Source: Halioglobus sp. (GTDB lineage Bacteria > Pseudomonadota > Gammaproteobacteria > Pseudomonadales > Halieaceae). Taken from it: a stretch of 56,770 nt of DNA. Shown piece after piece: positions 1 to 9,042 of this stretch. Within the stretch, counting starts at the first letter, position 1, and every line of letters begins with the position of its first letter. The position numbers and the translations under genes are program-made. Below the pieces are notes generated by a model, which was not told the origin of the DNA, searched no databases, and worked only from the letters and a program-made list of their open reading frames with translations. The stretch is from contig JAGRIE010000024.1 of the NCBI GenBank assembly GCA_020443425.1, forward strand, positions 1-56,770, given 5' to 3'.

Positions 1-377
1 ACAATACCTTCCTCACCCCGCACATCGGCGGCAGCACACTGGAGGCGCAGGAAAATATCGGTATGGAAGTAGCCGAGAAGCTGGCGCGCTACAGCGACAA
101 CGGCACCACCACATCGTCCATCAACCTGCCGGCAGTGGCGCTGCCCGAGCACACCGGCAAACACCGCCTGCTGCATATCCACCGCAATATTCCCGGCGTG
201 ATGAGTGCGATTAACAACGTGTTCTCTGAAAACCGGATCAACGTCTCCGCACAGTTCCTGCAGACCAATGAGACTGTGGGCTATGTCGTGATCGACATCG
301 ATGCAGAGTACAGCGAAATCGCGCTGAAGAAACTGGCGGCCATCGATGGCACCATCCGCAGCCGGGTGCTGTTCTAG
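1..377 (+). CDS. serA: D-3-phosphoglycerate dehydrogenase, C-terminal part
   Basis: Partial gene whose 5' end lies outside the window; the reading frame is open from base 3. It begins in the end of the NAD-binding domain (TPHIGGSTLEAQENIG, the usual PHIGGST motif) and continues into a C-terminal ACT domain (HRNIPGVMSAINNVFSENRINV), which in this family binds L-serine for feedback inhibition. The enzyme oxidises 3-phosphoglycerate to 3-phosphohydroxypyruvate, the first step of serine synthesis. The protein ends SRVLF, close to the short form typical of enterobacteria and pseudomonads. No clear terminator follows the stop. Identity is secure from the motifs; only the missing N-terminus cannot be judged. 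Confidence 0.95.
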   Translation, partial: NTFLTPHIGGSTLEAQENIGMEVAEKLARYSDNGTTTSSINLPAVALPEHTGKHRLLHIHRNIPGVMSAINNVFSENRINVSAQFLQTNETVGYVVIDIDAEYSEIALKKLAAIDGTIRSRVLF

Positions 378-457
378 GCAGCGCCCCAATACACTGTCAA
401 TGATTACAAACCCTTGCAGGTAGTTGGCTTAACATATTGACCGGAAACGGTAATTTT

Positions 458-483
458 CCGCCTTATAGACCATTTTAAGGCGG
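458..483. promoter_or_regulatory. Inverted repeat upstream of the TonB receptor
   Basis: In the 277-base gap between serA and the receptor, CCGCCTTA (458-465) and TAAGGCGG (476-483) form a perfect 8-bp inverted repeat with a 10-base spacer. About 30 bases downstream lies a possible -10 box, TATAAA (516-521), with only a poor -35. The repeat could be an operator or, less likely, a weak terminator of serA, since no T-run follows. The rest of the gap shows nothing I recognise. Confidence 0.35.
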
Positions 484-654
484 CGGCCTGTGGTGTTACC
501 TTATTAGCGTAGAGCTATAAAAAGACAGGCGTCTCAATGACGGGGCGATCCGCGAGCTGAGAATCGACGCGAAATTACCGGGCGACAGGGAAGAGCCTTA
601 TATCTAGCGAAACTCAAAGGAAACAATGAGTTGGCAACGCAAGTAGGGGCAAAC

Positions 655-3003
655 ATGCGTAAAAGCAGGGCGTTTCAGATCACCACACTATCGGCGGCGG
701 TCACATCTGCGCTGATCTCCGGCAACAGTGTGGCGCAGGAAACCCGGCTGGAAGAGACTATCGTGACGGCCACCCGCCGGGCGCAGTCCATCCAGGATAT
801 TCCTATTAATATCACGTCCCTGGACGCTGAGCTGATCAATCGCGACCGGATCGAAAACCTCTCTGATATTGCGCGGCACGTTCCCGGGCTGACACTGGTC
901 GATCAAGGCCCTCGCAGCGGCAATACGCTCACAGTGCGCGGGCTGACAGTGGATTCCATCGCCGCCCCCGACACCAACAATAACGGTGGCGGTTCCGTAG
1001 CCACCTATGTCGGTGAAGTGCCCATCTATGTCGATCTCAAACTCAACGACATCGACAGGGTGGAGGTCTTGCTGGGGCCCCAGGGAACGCTGTACGGTGC
1101 CGGCACCCTGGCGGGTGCGGTGCGTTACATCCCCAACAAACCCGAATCAGATGCCTTGAGCTATCAACTGCGCGGCGACGCCTATGGCATGAGCCATTCG
1201 GACGGCACGGGCTACGAAGGGGGCGGTACAATCAACCTGCCCATTATCGATGGCCGCCTGGCGGTCCGCGCTTCGCTGGACTACCTCGATGACCCGGGGT
1301 TCATCGACTACGATTACCTGGTTCGCAACCCTGGCGTATCCGACCCGCAACCTCTCCCCGCTCTCAGCGACGAGAACATTAAGAGCAAGAAGGACGCCAA
1401 CACACAGCAAACCTGGTCTGGCCGCCTTGCTGTACGCTACACCGGCGATGTACTGGACAGCACCCTCTCGTATTACTATCAGGACATGGATATCGGGGGC
1501 CGCCAGGTCAACTATCGGGATTCATTCGGTACCGGGAAATACGAATCTGCCGCCCGCTTTGAGGAGCCCAACAAACGCAAGAACGAGTTACTGGCTCTTG
1601 AAATGGTGGCGGACCTGGGTTTCGCGGACCTCACCTCGGCCACCGGCTATAACGAATACACCGAGAACGGCCAACGCGACCAAACCGACTTCCTGCTCAG
1701 GGCCCGATACGGCTACGAGTTCTTCCCGAGTTTTGTCGCCTACTCGCGAGAGGATGCGGATGAGGACACGTTCACCCAGGAGTTACGCCTGGTGTCTAAC
1801 GGCGATGGCCCGTTCAACTGGATAGTGGGCGGTTTCTACAGCCACTTCAAAATCGATGCCATGAGTCAGGAGTACTACCCGGGGCTGAGTGACTATCCGC
1901 TGGGCTTCGTAAGCAGCCTGGAAGAAAAAACAACGGAAACTGCCGCCTTTGGTGAACTCGGATATGAGATAACCGACGCCTGGCAAGTCACTGTGGGGGC
2001 GCGCTGGTTCAAGTTTGAACTGGATTCAACGACCGGCGTCGCGTTTCCGCTGGGCGACCCGAACCCGGTTGACCTTATGACAGAGGATTACGATGTCGAT
2101 GACGATGACGTCATCTATAAGTTCAACACATCCTATACTTTCAGCGATGACATCATGGGTTATTTAACTGTCAGCCAGGGCTACAGGCTCGGCGGGCTGA
2201 ACCCACGGCCGCTGTGTGAAGACCCGCCCCAGGGCGAGTGCCTGTCAGCCGAGGAACAGTTGATCAAGCCCGACACCACGACCAACTATGAGCTGGGCGT
2301 GCACTCTGAGTTGTTTGACAATACAGTGCTGCTCAATGCCGCTGTCTACTATATCAAATGGGACGATGTCCGCATCGTCGCCGACGCGCAGAACTCCAGT
2401 ATTGATATTTTTTCAAACGGCGGCTCCGCCGAGAGTACCGGTATTGAGCTGCAGAGCCAATGGCTGGTCACACCCAGATTCTCTGTGACGGCGGCCTATT
2501 CATACAACAAGGCTGAGCTTACCGACGATGCGCCCTGCCTGCTGGGCGGGCCTGATGACCCGGACAACCTGGATCGGGAGCAGGCCTGTGCTGACAGCGC
2601 CGGCGATGTCAATGCCTACAGTGGCGACCGCCTGCCCGGGACACCCGAGAACCAGCTGTATCTCGGCACGAACTACGCCCTGCCCCTCAACGACGGCTCA
2701 CACATCGATTTTGACTGGTCAATGAGTTACCAGAGCAATGTTCTCACCAAGGTCGGCAAACGCGACAACGGCGAGAGCCTGTCGGGATTTGCATTGCACA
2801 ATATCTCTGCCACCTGGTTCAAGGACAGCTGGTCAGTGGCCCTGTATGCGGACAATGTATTTGATGAGTACGGGGAAACCGGTGTGCGAGGCGATTTCGA
2901 AGACATCGAGAATGTCGAAGGCTTTGATTCGAGATACTATTATCACAATGTCGTAAGACCACGGCAGTTCGGGGTGCGCTTCAGGTACACTTTTGATGGC
3001 TAA
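655..3003 (+). CDS. TonB-dependent outer-membrane receptor
   Basis: Outer-membrane beta-barrel transporter of 782 residues that takes up a ligand using energy from TonB-ExbBD. A signal peptide is clear (MRKSRAFQ, hydrophobic stretch, NSVAQ). It is followed by a TonB-box-like segment (EETIVTATRR), a plug domain (QDIPINITSL; RHVPGLTL; TVRGLT; RVEVLLGPQGTLYG) and a long barrel ending in aromatic-rich strands (RQFGVRFRYTF plus DG). The ATG at 655 is preceded by AGGGG at 645-649. A TTG at 631 would add eight residues before the signal peptide and is less likely. The plug and barrel resemble the large receptor families of Sphingomonas and marine gammaproteobacteria. The substrate cannot be told from sequence, and no dedicated catabolic genes flank it. 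Confidence 0.93.
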   Translation: MRKSRAFQITTLSAAVTSALISGNSVAQETRLEETIVTATRRAQSIQDIPINITSLDAELINRDRIENLSDIARHVPGLTLVDQGPRSGNTLTVRGLTVDSIAAPDTNNNGGGSVATYVGEVPIYVDLKLNDIDRVEVLLGPQGTLYGAGTLAGAVRYIPNKPESDALSYQLRGDAYGMSHSDGTGYEGGGTINLPIIDGRLAVRASLDYLDDPGFIDYDYLVRNPGVSDPQPLPALSDENIKSKKDANTQQTWSGRLAVRYTGDVLDSTLSYYYQDMDIGGRQVNYRDSFGTGKYESAARFEEPNKRKNELLALEMVADLGFADLTSATGYNEYTENGQRDQTDFLLRARYGYEFFPSFVAYSREDADEDTFTQELRLVSNGDGPFNWIVGGFYSHFKIDAMSQEYYPGLSDYPLGFVSSLEEKTTETAAFGELGYEITDAWQVTVGARWFKFELDSTTGVAFPLGDPNPVDLMTEDYDVDDDDVIYKFNTSYTFSDDIMGYLTVSQGYRLGGLNPRPLCEDPPQGECLSAEEQLIKPDTTTNYELGVHSELFDNTVLLNAAVYYIKWDDVRIVADAQNSSIDIFSNGGSAESTGIELQSQWLVTPRFSVTAAYSYNKAELTDDAPCLLGGPDDPDNLDREQACADSAGDVNAYSGDRLPGTPENQLYLGTNYALPLNDGSHIDFDWSMSYQSNVLTKVGKRDNGESLSGFALHNISATWFKDSWSVALYADNVFDEYGETGVRGDFEDIENVEGFDSRYYYHNVVRPRQFGVRFRYTFDG

Positions 3004-3022
3004 GCGAAGCCGTTCCATAGAT

Positions 3023-3047
3023 AGGGCGCTTGCTAGCGCCCTTTTTT
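3023..3047 (+). terminator. Rho-independent terminator of the TonB receptor gene
   Basis: AGGGCGCT (3023-3030), loop TGCT, AGCGCCCT (3035-3042), then a run of six T. A textbook intrinsic terminator 20 bases after the receptor stop. It separates that gene from the TPR-sulfotransferase starting at 3073. Confidence 0.93.
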
Positions 3048-3072
3048 GTGCCCGGTTTAAGCCAGTATCGCC

Positions 3073-4695
3073 ATGAACGCCAAGCTGCAACAGATTGCCG
3101 AACACCACGCTGCAGCCCAGAAGGCGCTGCAGGCGGGGCAGCTGCGGGCCGCGCATCAACACTGTCTCGCCATCCTCAGGATGGATACTTCATTCGCTGA
3201 TGCCTGGTTCCTCTGTGGCATTATCGCCGCCCATAATGGGCAGGTGGCCAAGGCGATCGAGATCCTGGAGAAATCAGTCGAACTCGCCCCACAGAACCCG
3301 GAGTACCGCACGGAGCTGGGGAAACAGCGGCTGGTCCTCGAGCAGCCGGAAAGAGCGCTGCAGGAAGCTGACAGGGCGCTGGCTCTGAACCCGGGAGCGC
3401 TGCCGGTTCTAAACACGCTGGGCACCCTCTTCAGCCACACAGGCGAGCACGGGAAAGCGCTGCGCTGTTTCGACAAAGCCGAATATATCCTGCAGAAGCG
3501 GCCACAACAAGCGCGCGGCATGCCCCGGGCATGGCAGGCCGCCTTCTATTTCAATCAGGCGGTCTCACTACAATTCGCCGGTCGACTGGACGCGGCCGAA
3601 AACGCGTACGAAAAGGCTATACAGTTACAACCGCAGATGTTCAAGGCGCATTCGGCCCTGTCCACCCTGAGGCGCCAGACACCGGAGAATAACCACCTGG
3701 AGCGGCTGAACGCACTGCGCAGCGAGGTGGCAGATGCCCGCGACCAGCTGCATCTTGGTCACGCCATCGCCAAGGAGCTGGAGGACCTGGGGCAATACCG
3801 GGAAGCTTTCGCCAGCCTTGAATGGGCGAAACAGGCGCAGGCGGCAACAGCGGGATACAGTGTGGAGGCCGAAGCGCGGCATTTTGCTGCCATCATGCAA
3901 CGCTTCAACCGTGAATCCATCCGCGCATCCCGCACCGGCTGCGACAACCCCGAGCCGATTTTCATCGTCGGCATGCCCCGCACCGGCACCACGCTGGTGG
4001 AACAGATACTTTCCGGCCATTCACAGGTATTCGCCGCCGGCGAGCTGCAAAATTTCCCACTGCAGGTCAGACGTGCCACCGGGGCCGGGCACGGTGAGCT
4101 CTTCGACATCGAAAGCCTGGGCAGGTCTCTCGATATCAACTTGCCGGCACTGGGTGCGGCGTATATCGACAGCACCCGGCCAAGAACCGGGCATACACCC
4201 CGTTTCATCGACAAACTACCCCTCAATTTCCTGCTGCTGGGATTGATCCACATGGTCCTGCCCAACGCGAAACTGGTCTGCTTGCGGCGCGACCCCATGG
4301 ATACCTGCCTGAGTAATTTCCGTCAGCTGTTCGCGATCGATTTCAAACCCTATCACTACAACTACAACCTGCTCGACTGCGGGCGCTACTTCATGCTATT
4401 TGACCGCCTGATGCAACACTGGGCAGAAGTAATGCCGGGCGCAGTGCATGAAGTGAGCTACGAGGCGCTGGTGGCGGACCCGCAACAGGTCACCCGGGAA
4501 TTGCTGCACTACTGCGACCTGCCCTGGGAAGAGCAGTGCCTCGACGTCCACCGACGCACCGCCAGCGTGGCAACGCCGAGCGCGGTGCAGGTCAAGCAAC
4601 AGATTTACCGCACCTCAATAGGCCGCTGGCGACAGTACGGTGATGCCATGCAGCCGCTTTACGAACTACTCAGGTCCGCCGGCTACTACCAATGA
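3073..4695 (+). CDS. TPR-repeat sulfotransferase family protein
   Basis: A 540-residue two-part protein. Residues about 1-220 form tetratricopeptide repeats (DAWFLCGIIAAHNGQVAKAIEIL; NPEYRTELGKQRLVLEQPERAL). From residue about 295 a PAPS-dependent sulfotransferase domain follows. Its 5'-phosphosulfate loop is FIVGMPRTGTTLVEQ near residue 297, and its 3'-phosphate region is LVCLRRDPMDTCLSNF. The C-terminal [17 protein letters not shown] is typical of this bacterial family. There is no signal peptide, so a cytoplasmic or membrane-associated role is expected. The acceptor is unknown. A second, distinct member lies at 20712-22361. The last 30 bases overlap the oppositely transcribed hydrolase gene. 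Confidence 0.88.
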   Translation: MNAKLQQIAEHHAAAQKALQAGQLRAAHQHCLAILRMDTSFADAWFLCGIIAAHNGQVAKAIEILEKSVELAPQNPEYRTELGKQRLVLEQPERALQEADRALALNPGALPVLNTLGTLFSHTGEHGKALRCFDKAEYILQKRPQQARGMPRAWQAAFYFNQAVSLQFAGRLDAAENAYEKAIQLQPQMFKAHSALSTLRRQTPENNHLERLNALRSEVADARDQLHLGHAIAKELEDLGQYREAFASLEWAKQAQAATAGYSVEAEARHFAAIMQRFNRESIRASRTGCDNPEPIFIVGMPRTGTTLVEQILSGHSQVFAAGELQNFPLQVRRATGAGHGELFDIESLGRSLDINLPALGAAYIDSTRPRTGHTPRFIDKLPLNFLLLGLIHMVLPNAKLVCLRRDPMDTCLSNFRQLFAIDFKPYHYNYNLLDCGRYFMLFDRLMQHWAEVMPGAVHEVSYEALVADPQQVTRELLHYCDLPWEEQCLDVHRRTASVATPSAVQVKQQIYRTSIGRWRQYGDAMQPLYELLRSAGYYQ

Positions 4696-5661
4696 GGAAT
4701 CGTCCAGCGCAATACCGTGCCGCGCCAGCCAATCCTGCACATCCTGCAAATATCCGTCGCGAATCGCCGCGGATTCATTGGCCAGTTGGTGACCCGCCCC
4801 GGGCAGATACAACACCCGGCTGCCGGGAAACAGGCGGCAGGTAAACGGCACGTTATACCGCCAGTCCACTGTACCGTCGGCATCGCCCTGCACAACAAGG
4901 GCAGGCCCCACCCCCAGGTCGTGCGGCCGCAACTGTCCCAGCCAGCGGCGTAAAGCGGCGATCCAGCGCAGTGAGGTACGTCGGCACTGCAGCGGATCGC
5001 GCTTGATGAACGCCAGGAACTCGCGATCCGAGGAATTCTCCGCAAACGTCCGCGGTACCCCTGTGATAAACGGATTCAGGATGCGGTGAGCAATGTTTAT
5101 ACCCAGCCACCCCGCAGGGCGCACCAGAGGTGCCAGCAGTACCGTCGCGGCAAAAGGCCAGTGGTGTTTCCCCGCGTAATCGACCAGCGCCGCGCAACCC
5201 GTGCTCTGCGCCATCACCCACCAGGGCAGCGTCGGCAGGTCGACTGCCGACAGCACATCGTGAATGGCACAGCTGTACTCGGCAAAGTCATCGATCACGG
5301 CCGGTGCACCGCTGGACAGGCCGTGTCCGGGCAGATCAAAGATCAACACATTGCAGCCGTGCGCGAGCCCCCAGTCCACCAGTTTGCCGAACAGGCCGCT
5401 GTGATCGAAATACCCGTGCAATAGCAACAGATTGGCGCGTGCACCGGGCTGGCACCACTGGTGCACAGCGAGCGCGTAGGCGCCGCTGGTGACGCGACCG
5501 GCGACATGGGAGACACCGGGGTAGCGTGTCGTGAAATCGAGGCCATAGATACTGCAGAAAGCGGCGAGGGCGGGCGATGGCGCGACGCCGTCTGCAAAGG
5601 GCGGCAGCTGCTCGCGCAGTTGCTGCAGCTGCTGTGGTGTCAGCGCCAAGCCGGGTGTCAA
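4666..5661 (-). CDS. Alpha/beta hydrolase, lysophospholipase-like
   Basis: 331 residues with an alpha/beta-hydrolase core: oxyanion motif [12 protein letters not shown], nucleophile elbow MAQSTGC (an AxSxG variant of GxSxG), acid GDADGTVD and histidine GAGHQLANE. This pattern suits the Hydrolase_4 group of monoacylglycerol lipases and lysophospholipases. No signal peptide is seen. The start is a TTG at 5661 whose bases overlap the TGA stop of fba (TTGA), implying translational coupling, so it seems to be the last gene of the tkt-epd-pgk-fba unit. Its 3' end overlaps the TPR-sulfotransferase gene tail to tail by 30 bases. The substrate is not predictable. Confidence 0.85.
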   Translation of the reverse strand: MTPGLALTPQQLQQLREQLPPFADGVAPSPALAAFCSIYGLDFTTRYPGVSHVAGRVTSGAYALAVHQWCQPGARANLLLLHGYFDHSGLFGKLVDWGLAHGCNVLIFDLPGHGLSSGAPAVIDDFAEYSCAIHDVLSAVDLPTLPWWVMAQSTGCAALVDYAGKHHWPFAATVLLAPLVRPAGWLGINIAHRILNPFITGVPRTFAENSSDREFLAFIKRDPLQCRRTSLRWIAALRRWLGQLRPHDLGVGPALVVQGDADGTVDWRYNVPFTCRLFPGSRVLYLPGAGHQLANESAAIRDGYLQDVQDWLARHGIALDDSSLVVAGGPE

Positions 5662-6722
5662 TTCACCGCGGGTGTCAGGTCCCCGGAATCATAGGCCAGC
5701 TGCATGTCAGCCAGCGAGCGCACCTTGATCTTGTCGGCGTTGCCGGCCGTGCCGAACGCCTCGTAGCGCGCGATACAGATGTCCCGCATCGCGGTGATGG
5801 TCTGCGCCAGGTATTTGCGCGGATCAAACTCGGCCGGGTTCTGCGCCAGGAAGCGGCGGATTGCGCCGGTGGAGGCCAGCCGCAGGTCGGTGTCGATATT
5901 GACCTTGCGCACCCCGTGGCGAATACCTTCCTGCACCTGCTCTACCGGTACCCCGTAGGTCTCGGGGATTTCACCGCCGTACTCATTGATAATCGCCAAC
6001 CAGTCCTGCGGTACCGCTGAGGAGCCGTGCATCACCAGATGGGTATTGGGGATACGCGCGTGGATATCCTTGATGCGATCGATGGCGAGAATATCGCCGG
6101 TCGGCGGGCGGGTGAACTTGTAGGCGCCGTGACTGGTGCCGCAGGCGATGGCGAGTGCATCCACACCGGTGGCCTGCACAAAGCGGGCGGCCTCTTCCGG
6201 ATCGGTCAGCATCTGGTCGTGGGTCAGGATACCGGCGGCGCCGATGCCGTCCTCTTCGCCGGCCTCGCCCGTTTCCAGCGAGCCCAGGCAGCCCAGTTCG
6301 CCCTCGACCGAGACGCCGCAGGCGTGCGCCAGATCCACCACGGCGCGCGTCACCGCGACATTGTAGTCGTAGTCCATCGGTGTCTTACCGTCTTCGCCCA
6401 GCGAGCCGTCCATCATCACTGAGCTGAAGCCCAGCTGGATCGAGCGCTGGCACACGGCGGCCGAGACACCGTGATCCTGGTGCACTACCACCGGGATATG
6501 CGGAAATTCATTCATCGCCGCTTCCATCATAGCGCGCAGAAACGGCGCGCCGGCGTATTTGCGGGCGCCGGCACTGGCCTGCATGATCACCGGGGAATTG
6601 GTGGCATCAGCCGCCTCCATAATGGCGCGGGTCTGCTCCAGGTTGTTGACGTTGAAAGCCGGTACACCGTAATTGTGTTCGGCGGCGTGATCCAGCAACT
6701 GACGCAAACTGATTAATGCCAT
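5658..6722 (-). CDS. fba: Fructose-1,6-bisphosphate aldolase, class II
   Basis: Zinc-dependent aldolase interconverting fructose-1,6-bisphosphate with glyceraldehyde-3-phosphate and dihydroxyacetone phosphate in glycolysis and gluconeogenesis. Metal and active-site motifs are present: HQDHG (residues 81-85), [22 protein letters not shown] and [11 protein letters not shown]. At 354 residues it fits the Calvin-cycle/Pseudomonas type (subclass B) rather than the E. coli FbaA type. The ATG is preceded by AAAGGA about 9 bases upstream. It lies 41 bases after pgk and overlaps the following hydrolase by 4 bases. Function is certain from the motifs and the glycolytic neighbours. Confidence 0.97.
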   Translation of the reverse strand: MALISLRQLLDHAAEHNYGVPAFNVNNLEQTRAIMEAADATNSPVIMQASAGARKYAGAPFLRAMMEAAMNEFPHIPVVVHQDHGVSAAVCQRSIQLGFSSVMMDGSLGEDGKTPMDYDYNVAVTRAVVDLAHACGVSVEGELGCLGSLETGEAGEEDGIGAAGILTHDQMLTDPEEAARFVQATGVDALAIACGTSHGAYKFTRPPTGDILAIDRIKDIHARIPNTHLVMHGSSAVPQDWLAIINEYGGEIPETYGVPVEQVQEGIRHGVRKVNIDTDLRLASTGAIRRFLAQNPAEFDPRKYLAQTITAMRDICIARYEAFGTAGNADKIKVRSLADMQLAYDSGDLTPAVN

Positions 6723-6763
6723 GGTAGTAATCCTTTCAATCGTAAAATGTGTTGAAGCCCGGT

Positions 6764-7942
6764 TTACTTCGGTTTGTCACCGGCGCGCTGCTCCAGCATA
6801 GCGACTGCGGGCAGCGTTTTGCCCTCCACATACTCCAGGAATGCGCCGCCGCCGGTAGAGATATACGAAACTTTATCTGCGATTTCAAATTTGTCTATCG
6901 CGGCCAGGGTGTCGCCGCCGCCCGCCAGCGAGAACGCGGGGCTGTCGGCAATGGCGCGGGCCAGGATTTTGGTGCCGTGGGCAAACTGGTCGAACTCGAA
7001 CACACCCACCGGGCCGTTCCACAGGATGGTGCCGGCGCTCTTCAATATCCCGGCGATCTCCTGTGCAGACTGCGGACCGATATCAAAAATCATATCGTCC
7101 TCCGCCACCTCGCTGGCGAGTTTTACCGTCGCCGCCGCGTCCTCGGCGAACGCCTTGCCGGTCACGACATCGACCGGCAACGGAATCCGGGTTTTCTGCA
7201 TCAGGGCCTGTGCGGTGGGGATCAGGTCGTGCTCGCACAGGGATTTGCCCACCGGGCTGCCGTTGGCGGCGAGGAAAGTGTTGGCAATCCCGCCGCCGAC
7301 GATCAGCTGATCCACTTTCTCTGACAGCGCTTCCAGCACCTCAAGCTTGGTCGACACCTTCGAGCCCCCGACAATCGCGACCAGCGGTCGGGCGGGATTC
7401 GACAATGCCTGCGACAGCGCACGCAGTTCCTCGGCGAGCAGCGGCCCGGCACAGGCCAGCGGCGCAAATTTGGCAACGCCGTGCGTGGAGGCCTGGGCCC
7501 GGTGCGCGGTGCCAAAGGCATCCATCACGAAAATATCGCACAGCGATGCATAGGCGCGGGCCAGCGCCTCATCATCCTTTTTCTCGCCCGGATTGAAGCG
7601 CACATTCTCCAGCAGCGCCACCTCGCCGTCTGCCAGTGTCACGCCATCACGCCACTCTGGCACCAGCGCCACGGGCTTGCCGAGCAGGCCGGACAGATGC
7701 TCCGCCACCGGAGCCAGGGAGAAGGCCGGATCGAACTCACCCTCTACCGGCCGGCCCAGGTGCGACATGAGAATGACCTTGGCGCCGGCCGCCAGCGCCG
7801 TCTCGATAGTGGGCAGCGCGGCGCGGATGCGGGCATCGCTGGTGACCGCGCCATCCTTGACCGGTACGTTGAGATCTTCACGGATCAACACCCGCTTGCC
7901 GCGCAGATCCAGATCCTGCATCAGGTGAACTTTGGACGTCAT
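6764..7942 (-). CDS. pgk: Phosphoglycerate kinase
   Basis: Makes ATP and 3-phosphoglycerate from 1,3-bisphosphoglycerate. The protein has the N-terminal substrate motif [14 protein letters not shown], then [16 protein letters not shown], the mid-hinge [12 protein letters not shown], and the C-terminal nucleotide loop [10 protein letters not shown] with [14 protein letters not shown] chose the ATG at 7942 (392 residues). A sequence AGGGA sits 9 bases upstream of it but directly abuts an alternative in-frame ATG at 7951, which would add MTS. The gene lies between epd and fba, the order normal for gammaproteobacteria. Confidence 0.97.
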   Translation of the reverse strand: MTSKVHLMQDLDLRGKRVLIREDLNVPVKDGAVTSDARIRAALPTIETALAAGAKVILMSHLGRPVEGEFDPAFSLAPVAEHLSGLLGKPVALVPEWRDGVTLADGEVALLENVRFNPGEKKDDEALARAYASLCDIFVMDAFGTAHRAQASTHGVAKFAPLACAGPLLAEELRALSQALSNPARPLVAIVGGSKVSTKLEVLEALSEKVDQLIVGGGIANTFLAANGSPVGKSLCEHDLIPTAQALMQKTRIPLPVDVVTGKAFAEDAAATVKLASEVAEDDMIFDIGPQSAQEIAGILKSAGTILWNGPVGVFEFDQFAHGTKILARAIADSPAFSLAGGGDTLAAIDKFEIADKVSYISTGGGAFLEYVEGKTLPAVAMLEQRAGDKPK

Positions 7943-8020
7943 ACTCGTCATTCCCTATTCATTCAATGTTGGCTAACCGGAACGCGCTCAATACCACCGA
8001 CGAAAGGTATCGACCCCGCG

Positions 8021-9031
8021 CTATAAACGACCCCACACATTGGCGACATCCAGCATGCGGTTGGCGTAACCCCACTCGTTGTCAAACCAGGTCAGGACCT
8101 TGACCAGGCGCTTGCCACTGACGCGCGTCTGGCTGGCGTCGACAATACTGGAGCGCGGGTCGTGATTAAAATCACAGGATGCCAGAAGCTCCTCGGTATA
8201 GCCAAGTACGCCGTCGAAATCAGAGTGTGATGCCTCTCGCAGAATACGATTGATCGCGGAGACATCGGTGTCCTGGCGCGTCTGAACGGTCAGATCCAGT
8301 GCCGATACATTGAGGGTCGGCACCCGCAGCGCCTGCGCGCTGAAGCGACCAGCCATGTCGGGCAGGATGCGCTCGATGCCCTTGGCCAGCTCCGTATCCA
8401 CCGGGATGATCGACTGGGAGGCGGCCCGTGTCTTGCGCAGGTCCGTATGGTGATAAGCATCGAGTACCGGCTGGTCGTTCATCGCCGAGTGGATAGTGGT
8501 GATGGTGCCGCTCTCTATGCCAACGGCATCGTCCAGCGCCTTGATAACAGGCAGGATGCCGTTGGTCGTGCACGATGCATTGGAGGCGATACGGTGTTCG
8601 GCACGCAGTTGCCGGTGGTTGACGCCGTAGACCACCGTCTGGTCCACATCGGGCTGCGCCGGCTGCGAAAACAGGACTCGCGTCGCGCCCTGGCGCAAGT
8701 GCTGTTCAGCGGTCGCGCGATCGGAAAAGGCGCCGGTGCATTCCAGCACAATGTCCACCCCGAAATCTTTCCAGGGCAGGGCGTCAATCCGCTCGTGATT
8801 CAGTAGCGCGATGGCGTCACCGTCTACACGCAATTGCGTGGCATCGCCGGCCAGCGGCAGCGCAAAACGCCCATGGGTGGAGTCGTAGCGGGTCAGGTGC
8901 AGCACCGTACCGGCGTCGGCCAGTTCGTTTATCGCAACGATAGCCACCTCGTCGCGCAGCGGGCTTTCGTACAGGGCACGCAGGATGCTGCGACCGATTC
9001 GGCCATAGCCATTGATAGCCAGACGCAGCAC
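8021..9031 (-). CDS. epd: D-erythrose-4-phosphate dehydrogenase (GAPDH family)
   Basis: NAD-dependent enzyme of the glyceraldehyde-3-phosphate dehydrogenase fold, 336 residues. It has the Rossmann motif INGYGRIGR, the catalytic cysteine in NASCTTNG (Cys154), HSAMNDQPVLDAYH, and RAASQSIIPVDTELAKGI. The last motif and SCDFNHDPRSSIVD resemble Epd more than GapA. Epd oxidises erythrose-4-phosphate to 4-phosphoerythronate for pyridoxal-phosphate synthesis; some homologues act as GAPDH, so a glycolytic role cannot be excluded. The start is a GTG at 9031, 11 bases after the tkt stop and without an evident ribosome-binding site. The order tkt-epd-pgk-fba supports the call. Confidence 0.88.
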   Translation of the reverse strand: MLRLAINGYGRIGRSILRALYESPLRDEVAIVAINELADAGTVLHLTRYDSTHGRFALPLAGDATQLRVDGDAIALLNHERIDALPWKDFGVDIVLECTGAFSDRATAEQHLRQGATRVLFSQPAQPDVDQTVVYGVNHRQLRAEHRIASNASCTTNGILPVIKALDDAVGIESGTITTIHSAMNDQPVLDAYHHTDLRKTRAASQSIIPVDTELAKGIERILPDMAGRFSAQALRVPTLNVSALDLTVQTRQDTDVSAINRILREASHSDFDGVLGYTEELLASCDFNHDPRSSIVDASQTRVSGKRLVKVLTWFDNEWGYANRMLDVANVWGRL

Positions 9032-9042
9032 GGGGATGGGCT

